Below are positions 6,170 to 11,689 of a stretch of 11,689 nucleotides of DNA, piece after piece. Each line of letters begins with the position of its first letter. Position 1 is the stretch's first letter. The notes beneath the pieces were generated by a model that was not told where the DNA came from, ran no database searches, and worked only from the letters and a program-made list of their open reading frames with translations. The position numbers and the translations under genes are program-made. The stretch comes from Anaerolineae bacterium (GTDB taxonomy: Bacteria > Chloroflexota > Anaerolineae > J102): assembly GCA_026992375.1 (NCBI GenBank), contig JALXAF010000427.1, forward strand, positions 1-11,689, written 5' to 3'.

Positions 6170-7642
6170 CTATCGTTGTTGCAGTTGGCCGACGAGTTCT
6201 CGAAAATGTCGGCCGCGAGCCGCGAAATCGGTGTATGCGTCGTAGCTGGTTCCGCCGGGAGAGAGCAACGTCACATCGCCCGGACGAGCGATTTGGCTGG
6301 CCGCTTGCACGGCCGCGGGCAAATCGGGAGCGGTGATGACGGTTTCCAGGCGGCCGCCGGTGGTTTTGTCGCGCAGCGCGTCGAGGATGATGGGGCTGGC
6401 CTCGCCAAAGGCGATGACAGCTCTGGCCCGACGCCGGACTTCTTCCGCCCATTCATCCCAGGGCAGATGTTTGTCGCGGCCGCCAGCCAGCAGGATGATG
6501 GGCTCATCGAAGCTGCGCAGCGCGGCCAGGGCCCGCTCGGGCGCGGTGGCGATGCTGTCGTTGATCCAGAGTGCGCCGTCAATGCGGGCGACTTCTTCCA
6601 GGCGGTGGGGGACGCCGCGAAACGCCCGTACCGCCTCGCGCATGGCGTCGGGGGTTGCGCCCGCGGCCGCGGCGATGGTCACTGCGGCCAGCGTGTTGGC
6701 CAGGTTGTGGCGGCCGCGCAGGCGAATGTCGTCGGTGGAGAGGATGACGTCGGTGCGGTCCGCGCGGCGCAGGTGAATGCGGCCATCTTCCAGCCAGACG
6801 CCCTCGCCCCGGGCCGGTTTGGCGAAGCCAAAGGTGAGCAGCCGTCCGCGGATGGGGAAGGCGCGGGCGGGCTGGCCCGGGCCCGCGAGAATTTCCACCC
6901 GGCGGGCCGCGGCCCAGGGGCTGGTGACTGCGTCCTCCCGGTTGAGGATGGCGATATCGTCTTCTTTTTGCGCGGCCAGGATGTTGGCTTTGGCCGCGGC
7001 GTAGTGCTGCATGGAGGGATGACGATCCAGGTGGTTGGGGGTGATGTTGAGGATGGCGGCGATGTTGGGGCTGATGGCGTCGGTGCGGTTCCAGGGCGGG
7101 GGTGCGGCGGGCCAGGGCGCGATTTCATCCCAATAAAGGAGCTGAAAGCTGGAAAGCTCCATCACTACCCGGTCGGCGGGCTGGATGCGCTCCAGTTGTT
7201 CGAGCAGCGGCGCGCCAATGTTGCCGCCCAGCCAGGTGCGAAACCCAGAGGCTTCCAACATGCGGGCCACGAGGGTGGTTGTGGTGGTTTTGCCGCTGGA
7301 GCCGGTGATCCCCGTCAGGGGCGCAGGGCAGCCCTGGGCGAAGATCCGGGGCTCGGCCGTGATGGGCAGACCCGCGGCTCGAGCTTGTTGCAGCAGGGGG
7401 ATATCCTGGGGGACGCCGGGGCTGACGACGATGGCGTCGACGTCTGTGAGCAGCGCGGGCGTTTGCGGGCCGATGGCCAGGGTGACGCCCAGATTTTCCA
7501 GCTCGATTCGCACATCGTCGGCGGGCGGGCGCAGATCGCTGGCGATGACTCGGGCGTCATGCCGGGCCAGCCAGCGGGCCGCGGCCATGCCTTCTCGGGC
7601 CAGGCCGACGATGAGGATGGTGGTGGAAAATGTGGGGGACAT
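6170..7642 (-). CDS. murD: UDP-N-acetylmuramoyl-L-alanine--D-glutamate ligase MurD
   Basis: Cytosolic ATP-dependent Mur ligase adding D-Glu to UDP-MurNAc-L-Ala, the MurC product. Seen in 490 residues: N-terminal LIVGLAREGMAAA (10-22), SPGVP (74-78), P-loop GITGSSGKTTTT (111-122), ELSSFQL (162-168), NITPNHLDRHP (199-209), the carbamylated-Lys region YAAAKANIL (214-222, Lys218), GRHNLANTLAA (310-320) with both Asn present, FRGVPHRLE (341-349), NDSIATAP (361-368) and LAGGRDKH (385-392). The tail motif SPGGTSYDAYTDFAARG (461-477) replaces the usual SPACASFDxF. A Pro/Trp-rich stretch (about 175-186) follows ELSSFQL where many MurD proteins are shorter. The ATG is 21 nt after the mraY stop, without an SD and with the TTCATCCCCCA word upstream. 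Confidence 0.96.
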   Translation of the reverse strand: MSPTFSTTILIVGLAREGMAAARWLARHDARVIASDLRPPADDVRIELENLGVTLAIGPQTPALLTDVDAIVVSPGVPQDIPLLQQARAAGLPITAEPRIFAQGCPAPLTGITGSSGKTTTTTLVARMLEASGFRTWLGGNIGAPLLEQLERIQPADRVVMELSSFQLLYWDEIAPWPAAPPPWNRTDAISPNIAAILNITPNHLDRHPSMQHYAAAKANILAAQKEDDIAILNREDAVTSPWAAARRVEILAGPGQPARAFPIRGRLLTFGFAKPARGEGVWLEDGRIHLRRADRTDVILSTDDIRLRGRHNLANTLAAVTIAAAAGATPDAMREAVRAFRGVPHRLEEVARIDGALWINDSIATAPERALAALRSFDEPIILLAGGRDKHLPWDEWAEEVRRRARAVIAFGEASPIILDALRDKTTGGRLETVITAPDLPAAVQAASQIARPGDVTLLSPGGTSYDAYTDFAARGRHFRELVGQLQQR

Positions 7643-7650
7643 GAGAACGG

Positions 7651-7661
7651 TGGGGGATGAA
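7651..7661 (-). promoter_or_regulatory. C-rich 11-mer before the murD start
   Basis: The minus-strand word TTCATCCCCCA, identical to the one before ftsW, lies 8 nt before the murD ATG in the 21-nt mraY-murD gap. No Shine-Dalgarno sequence is present. Function is not known. Confidence 0.3.
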
Positions 7662-7663
7662 TC

Positions 7664-8665
7664 TCAGGCCAGGGCCAGGGCGATGCCGATCATGCCCGAG
7701 AGGATGCCGACGATGAAGAAGCGCTGGGTGACGTGGTTCTCGGCCCAGCCTTCGAGTTCGAAATGATGGTGCAGGGGGGCCATTTTGAACACGCGGATGT
7801 CTCGGTGCAAAAAACGTCGGCTGAATTTGGCTACGCTCACCTGGATGATGACGGACAGGGCTTCGATGACGAAGGGGAAGCCGATGACGGCCAGCAGCAG
7901 CCATTGGCCTGTCATCAACGAGACGACGCCCAGGGTCGCGCCCAGGGCCATGGAGCCGGTGTCGCCCATGAAGAGCTGGGCGGGAAAGGCGTTGAACCAT
8001 AGGAAGGCGAACAGCGCGCCTACGGTGGTCATGGTGAAGGCGGCCAGCCACACCTGGCCCTGCAGATAGGCGATGAGCGCGTAGGAGGCGAAGCTGACCG
8101 CGGCGATGGAGCCCGCCAGGCCGTCCAGACCATCGGTGAGGTTGACTGCGTTGGCGGAGCCGACGATGATGAACAGGGCGATGGGGATCCACCACCATCC
8201 GATGTCGATGCGCTCGGGGATGGTGGGGATGGCGATGCTGTGGATGTCCAGTCGCCAGAACATCAGCGCCACTAGAATGGCGGCCAGGGCGAGCTGGAAC
8301 GGGAATTTGGAGCGGGCCAGCATGCCCTGTGCGTCGCCTCGTTTCTTTCGGATTCCGGCCAGGTCATCCAGGAAGCCCAGCGCGCCGAAGAAGAGCATGG
8401 TGAAAACGGGGACCAGCACTGATTCGCCAATGAGGGTGAAGCCCAGCAGGTTGGCAAAGTTCAGGCCCAGGTTGATGAGCACCACCGGGGCGATGAAGAG
8501 AATGCCGCCCATGGTGGGGGTGCCCGCTTTGACTTGATGCGACCGGGGGCCTTCCATGCGGATGCGTTGGCCCAGTTGATGTCGCTTGAGCAGATGTATG
8601 AGGGGCTCGCCCCAGATGACGGCCAGGAAGAAGGCCAGGGCGGCCAGGGTCAGTGGGTAGGACAT
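7664..8665 (-). CDS. mraY: Phospho-MurNAc-pentapeptide translocase MraY
   Basis: Integral membrane transferase that attaches phospho-MurNAc-pentapeptide to undecaprenyl phosphate to make lipid I, the substrate of MurG. Seen in 333 residues: about ten hydrophobic segments, SHQVKAGTPTMGG (42-54), the first acidic pair FLDD (98-101), NAVNLTDGLDGLA (172-184), NAFPAQLFMGDTGS (225-238) and PLHHHFE (297-303). These are the diagnostic Mg/nucleotide-binding motifs of MraY. The ATG at 8665 puts the first membrane segment at residue 3, as expected. The frame stays open without an ATG up to a TTG at 8797 that overlaps the murF stop. That would add 44 polar residues of no recognisable kind and would read through a strongly self-complementary segment, so I prefer 8665. 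No SD precedes it; the sequence before the ATG is CCCCCTTCA. Confidence 0.95.
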   Translation of the reverse strand: MSYPLTLAALAFFLAVIWGEPLIHLLKRHQLGQRIRMEGPRSHQVKAGTPTMGGILFIAPVVLINLGLNFANLLGFTLIGESVLVPVFTMLFFGALGFLDDLAGIRKKRGDAQGMLARSKFPFQLALAAILVALMFWRLDIHSIAIPTIPERIDIGWWWIPIALFIIVGSANAVNLTDGLDGLAGSIAAVSFASYALIAYLQGQVWLAAFTMTTVGALFAFLWFNAFPAQLFMGDTGSMALGATLGVVSLMTGQWLLLAVIGFPFVIEALSVIIQVSVAKFSRRFLHRDIRVFKMAPLHHHFELEGWAENHVTQRFFIVGILSGMIGIALALA

Positions 8666-8675
8666 TGAAGGGGGA

Positions 8676-8773
8676 AGGTGCGGCGCATCCAGAGAGCGCA
8701 GTGCGTCGTCGCACCAGGTTTGCTCTGACTCAGGCGTTGTTTCAGGCCTGGCTGGAGGGGATGCGCCGCACCT
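8676..8773 (-). promoter_or_regulatory. Structured leader of mraY (branched inverted-repeat element)
   Basis: Seen: a perfect 15-bp inverted repeat (8676-8690 with 8759-8773) encloses 68 nt containing two more hairpins. One pairs 8693-8697 with 8722-8726 and, further in, 8701-8705 with 8710-8714 around a 4-nt loop. The other pairs 8731-8735 with 8746-8750. Together they suggest a three-way-junction RNA that ends 10 nt before the mraY ATG. There is no T-run, so a simple terminator is unlikely. It lies in the only large gap of the operon (128 nt). It could be a cis-regulatory RNA, an RNA processing site, or a remnant of a small palindromic repeat (REP/MITE type). Alternatively the DNA is translated as an N-terminal extension of MraY from the TTG at 8797. 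The pairing is certain; the role is not. Confidence 0.55.
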
Positions 8774-8793
8774 GCTTTGTGGGACGGCGTCAG

Positions 8794-10233
8794 TCAATCA
8801 TCGACCGGCGCTGTCAGACGGGAGACGATCTCGTCCATGCGCATGGCGCGTGAACCCTTGATGAGGATGAAATCACCGGGGCGGATCAGGTCTTGGGCGA
8901 CAGCGATGGCTTCTTCCGCCGAATCCATCGGGTGGATGTGGTCTTCGCCCATGCCCAGGGCCCGGGCTTCGTCAGCGATCCAGCGCGCCCGGGGCCCCAC
9001 GGTGATGAGGATGTCGCTGGTCTCGGCGGCTCGGGCGCCGACCAGACGATGTCCTTTTTCTTCTTCGCCGCCCAGTTCCAGCATGTCGCCCAGGATGGCG
9101 ATGCGGCGGCCCTCCATCTCTTGCAGCAGGTTGAGCGCGGCGATGGTGGAGGGCGGGCTGGCGTTGTAGGTGTCGTCGATGAGGGTGCTTTCGTTGTGGC
9201 CGGGCGCGATGTCGATGCGCAGCCGGGCGTCTACGTCTCGGAGGCCGCGGATGATGTCGGCCCATTGCATATCGGCCAGCAGGCCCGCGGCCGCGGCCCG
9301 TAATGCGGTGTGCACGCTGTGGCGGCCCAGCAGCGGCAGGTTGACGTAAAGGGTTTCGATGTCGCCGGGGGCGCGACGATGATGAAAGCGGAAGCGGATG
9401 CCCGCCAGGCCGTAGCTTTCGATCTCGTCGGCCCAGAGGTCGGCGTCGGGGCTGAGGCCATATTTGAAGATGGGCGCGGGGCTTAGCTCAGCCATTTTTC
9501 GCACCCAGGGGTCATCCCAGTTGAGGATGGCGCGGCCTCCGGAAGGCAGGGCCTGGACGAGTTCCGCCTTGCCGCGGAAGATGGCCTCCATGCTGCCGGC
9601 TCGCTCCAGATGGATGGGGCCGATGTTGGTGATGACGCCGATGTGGGGATGGGCGATCTCGCAGAGACGGGCGATTTCGCCCTCGACATAAAAACCCATC
9701 TCCAGCACCGCGAAGCGGTGTTCGGGGCGCAGGCGTAGTAATGAGAGGGGCAGGCCGATCTCGTTGTTGTAGTTGCCGGGCGTCCACAGGGTGGGGAATC
9801 GCTGCCGCAGCACAGCGGCTGTGAGCTCTTTGGTGGAGGTTTTGCCCACGCTGCCGGTGATGGCGATGACGGTGGGGGTGTGGCGCCCTCGCCAGTAGGC
9901 GGCCAGGTTTTGCAGGGCCGCGAGGCTGTTTTGGGTGAGAAAGAGAATGGGCGGGGTGATTCTCCCGGGCGCGGGGTCAGAATCCGGGCGGATTACTTGC
10001 GTCGCCACATCCCCGGGAACGCGCTGGGCGATGATGGCGATGGCGCCGCGGGCGATGGCGTCGGCGATGAAATCATGGCCGTCTGCGCGTTGGCCGGGCA
10101 GGGCGATGAAGCAGCTTCCGGGCGTGGCCCGCCGCGAATCGATGACGAATTCTGAAATGGGAAATGCGGACAGCGCTGGATGAATGTGCTGGCCGCCTAG
10201 TCCCAAATAGATGTCGGTGAGGGTGAGGCTCAT
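8794..10233 (-). CDS. murF: UDP-MurNAc-tripeptide--D-alanyl-D-alanine ligase MurF
   Basis: Cytosolic ATP-dependent Mur ligase that adds D-Ala-D-Ala to UDP-MurNAc-tripeptide, giving the pentapeptide used by MraY. Seen in 479 residues: N-terminal substrate domain with FVIDSRRATPGSCFIALPG (29-47), P-loop ITGSVGKTSTKE (125-136), GNYNNEIGLPL (153-163), LEMG (177-180), NIGPIHLE (203-210), the carbamylated-Lys region FRGKAEL (219-225, Lys222), DDTYNASPPS (353-362), LGDMLELG (381-388) and KGSRAMRM (459-466). Length is normal. Odd: the Mur-ligase HNxxN motif reads HSVHT (305-309), so both Asn are replaced, whereas MurC and MurD in this window keep HNxxN. The ATG overlaps the ftsI stop as ATGA, implying translational coupling. 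MurE, which makes its substrate, is not encoded in the window. Confidence 0.95.
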   Translation of the reverse strand: MSLTLTDIYLGLGGQHIHPALSAFPISEFVIDSRRATPGSCFIALPGQRADGHDFIADAIARGAIAIIAQRVPGDVATQVIRPDSDPAPGRITPPILFLTQNSLAALQNLAAYWRGRHTPTVIAITGSVGKTSTKELTAAVLRQRFPTLWTPGNYNNEIGLPLSLLRLRPEHRFAVLEMGFYVEGEIARLCEIAHPHIGVITNIGPIHLERAGSMEAIFRGKAELVQALPSGGRAILNWDDPWVRKMAELSPAPIFKYGLSPDADLWADEIESYGLAGIRFRFHHRRAPGDIETLYVNLPLLGRHSVHTALRAAAAGLLADMQWADIIRGLRDVDARLRIDIAPGHNESTLIDDTYNASPPSTIAALNLLQEMEGRRIAILGDMLELGGEEEKGHRLVGARAAETSDILITVGPRARWIADEARALGMGEDHIHPMDSAEEAIAVAQDLIRPGDFILIKGSRAMRMDEIVSRLTAPVDD

Positions 10234-11689
10234 GGCGTCGCGTTCAGCCGAATGTCATCGGGCGGGATATTGCGCATGTTGATGATGGCCTGGGCGATTT
10301 CGCGGAAGACGGGGGCGGCGGTTTTTCCGGCCCAGGCTGATGCGTTGGGGCGTTCCAGCTTCACCAGGATGAGGTATTGCGGGTCATCCGGGGGGAAGAA
10401 TCCGACAAAGGTGGTGATGGTGCGTTTTTCTTTGTAGCCGCCCAGGCCCGGAATCTCGGCGGTGCCGGTTTTGCCTGCGATGGCGTGGCCGGGAATGGTG
10501 GCTGCTTTGGTGTGGTTGGCCGCGGCGATCATCATCTGCGTGAGGGTGCGGGCGGATTCAGTCGAGATCGCCCGGCTGACGGGCTCCGGCTCTTTGACTC
10601 GCACGGTGTCGTCCTTGATGGTCATGTTGACCATGTGGGGACGGTGCACGACGCCGCCTGCGGCGATGGCGGCCACGGCGTTGGCCATCTGCAATGGGGT
10701 GACGCTAATGGCCTGGCCGAAGGAGTTTGTGGCCAGATATCCGGGCGTCCAAGAGATGGAGTTGGGTTTGTGCACGATGCCGCCCGCTTCGTAAGAAAGT
10801 TCAACGCCGGTGATGACGCCAAAGCCGAAGCTGGTGACGGTGCGATAGAAGTCCTCGGCTCCCACATCCACCGCGATTTTGGCTGTGGTGACGTTGAGGG
10901 ATTGGGCCAGGGCCTGTTGGGCGCTGACGACGCCCCGGCCTTTGCGATCCCAGTTCTGGACGGTCTGTTGATAGTAGACGAATTTGTCGGTGTCTTTGTA
11001 TTGGGTTTCGGGCGTGATGACGCCTTTATCCAGCGCTGCGGCGAAGGTGATGAGCTTGAAGACCGAGCCTGGTTCGTAGATTTTGCTGATGGCGGGGTTG
11101 ACGTAGACGTCTTCCGAGGGCACGTTGGCGTAATCGTCGGGATTATAGTCTGGATATCCGGCCATGGCCAATATGGCGCTGGTTTTCGGATCCATGATGA
11201 TGACGACGCCGCTGTCGGCTTCGTATTTTTCGACGCCTTTTTGGAGCTCGGTTTCGGCCACATATTGCAGCGAGCGGTCCAGGGTGAGGATGAGATCGCG
11301 CCGGGCCAGGGAGGGGATGAACGGGCTCTTTGGCAGCACGTCATCGGTGGTGAGGCCTCCCATGTCCTTTTCGAGATGGGGCGTGGGCCTGGGCAGGATT
11401 TTCGCCGTGGGTGCCACCAGGAAACTGTCGAAATAGCTTTCCAGGCCATACCGCCCCTCATTGTCCACCGAAACGAATCCCAGAACGTGGGACGCCATGT
11501 TTCTTTCGGGGTGGAAGCGAATGGGGTAGATGTAAACCCCGATGCCGGTGATGTCTAGGGCCTGGATGGCTTCTCCGATTTCGGGCGCGACGTCGCTGGC
11601 CAGGGGGATGGTGACGTTTTCGTCGTCGTTTGCCGCGAACAACGCCAGCATCTCCTCGCCCGACACGCCCAGCATGGGAGCCACTTTTT
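10230..11689 (-). CDS. ftsI: Class B penicillin-binding protein, FtsI/PBP2-type transpeptidase (5' end missing)
   Basis: Membrane-anchored DD-transpeptidase that cross-links septal peptidoglycan and partners FtsW. The frame runs off the right edge; a GTG at 11684 is preceded by an in-frame Lys codon and lies inside the dimerisation domain, so it is not the start. Missing are the N-terminal membrane anchor and part of the dimerisation domain. Numbering from that GTG, the dimerisation domain runs to about 115 and the transpeptidase from about 130. The catalytic motifs are SVFK (207-210, acylated Ser207), SLN (262-264) and KTG (405-407). SFGQAISVTPLQMA (321-334) is also typical of class B PBPs. 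It ends 79 residues after the start of KTG with no PASTA repeats. FtsI rather than an elongation PBP is inferred from the dcw position. The stop overlaps the murF start. Confidence 0.92.
   Translation of the reverse strand, partial: KVAPMLGVSGEEMLALFAANDDENVTIPLASDVAPEIGEAIQALDITGIGVYIYPIRFHPERNMASHVLGFVSVDNEGRYGLESYFDSFLVAPTAKILPRPTPHLEKDMGGLTTDDVLPKSPFIPSLARRDLILTLDRSLQYVAETELQKGVEKYEADSGVVIIMDPKTSAILAMAGYPDYNPDDYANVPSEDVYVNPAISKIYEPGSVFKLITFAAALDKGVITPETQYKDTDKFVYYQQTVQNWDRKGRGVVSAQQALAQSLNVTTAKIAVDVGAEDFYRTVTSFGFGVITGVELSYEAGGIVHKPNSISWTPGYLATNSFGQAISVTPLQMANAVAAIAAGGVVHRPHMVNMTIKDDTVRVKEPEPVSRAISTESARTLTQMMIAAANHTKAATIPGHAIAGKTGTAEIPGLGGYKEKRTITTFVGFFPPDDPQYLILVKLERPNASAWAGKTAAPVFREIAQAIINMRNIPPDDIRLNATP

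Noticed and set aside
4776..6452. 558-residue minus-strand frame spanning murD, ftsW and murG
   Set aside because: It is an alternative frame through three well-supported genes and reads as Arg/His/Pro-rich nonsense without motifs.
6176..7660. 494-residue open frame on the plus strand
   Set aside because: It is exactly antisense to murD, which has all family motifs. Long antisense frames are expected in GC-rich genes with this codon phase, and the translation is low-complexity Gly/Asp/Ala-rich with no recognisable domain.
8666..8797. 44-residue N-terminal extension of MraY from a TTG
   Set aside because: The TTG has no SD, the added residues are polar and Pro-rich unlike MraY N-termini, and the DNA is strongly self-complementary. 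Kept as an alternative rather than the call.
6655..9300. Repeated GC-rich word CCCGCGGCCGCGG in murD (near 6660) and murF (near 9284)
   Set aside because: Both copies encode the Ala-rich helix after the HNxxN region in homologous Mur ligase domains, so shared protein sequence and codon bias explain them.
11142..11171. Promoter-like TTGGCC, 18-nt spacer, TATAAT on the minus strand inside ftsI
   Set aside because: The -10 match is perfect but lies in conserved coding sequence (Tyr-Asn codons of the PDYNPDDY stretch), the -35 is poor, and there is no adjacent gene start. Probably chance.
10377..11558. 393-residue open frame on the plus strand
   Set aside because: Antisense shadow of the FtsI-type gene; Gly/Asp/Val-rich translation with no family motif or start signal.
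1..11689. CRISPR arrays, tRNA or rRNA genes, insertion sequences
   Set aside because: No regularly spaced repeats, no cloverleaf, no transposase-like protein and no target duplications seen. Essentially the whole window is filled by dcw genes.

Overview
The window is one continuous part of a division and cell wall (dcw) cluster. All ten genes are on the minus strand, so the operon reads from the right edge towards the left. In transcription order they are: ftsI/pbpB-type transpeptidase (5' end outside the window), murF, mraY, murD, ftsW, murG, two small CvpA-like membrane proteins, murC and murB. Genes are tightly packed: two 4-base ATGA overlaps, a 1-base gap, a 74-base overlap (ftsW/murG) and gaps of 12 to 24 bases. 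The one clear exception is a 128-base gap between murF and mraY. Long plus-strand open frames are antisense shadows of these GC-rich genes.

The gene order, the GC-rich and Ala/Arg/Gly-rich proteins, the MurG, MurC and MraY sequence style and the CvpA-like pair between murG and murC suggest a member of the Chloroflexota (Anaerolineae/Caldilineae-like). This is inference from general familiarity, not from a search.

Region by region: 1-96 is non-coding and carries a terminator-like hairpin at the very edge. 97-2607 holds murB and murC. 2626-3901 holds the two CvpA-like genes, visibly less GC-rich. 3898-6145 holds murG and ftsW. 6170-8665 holds murD and mraY. 8666-8793 is the structured murF-mraY gap. 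8794-11689 holds murF and the partial ftsI.

Together the genes cover most of lipid II synthesis and use. MurB and MurC make UDP-MurNAc-L-Ala, MurD adds D-Glu, MurF adds the D-Ala-D-Ala end, MraY and MurG build lipid I and II, and FtsW with the FtsI-type PBP polymerises and cross-links septal peptidoglycan. MurE is absent from its usual place between ftsI and murF. The most unusual items are a 98-nt element in the mraY leader with a perfect 15-bp closing stem and two internal hairpins, the CvpA-like pair, a MurF lacking both Asn of the HNxxN motif, and C-rich, SD-less start regions with a shared 11-mer.
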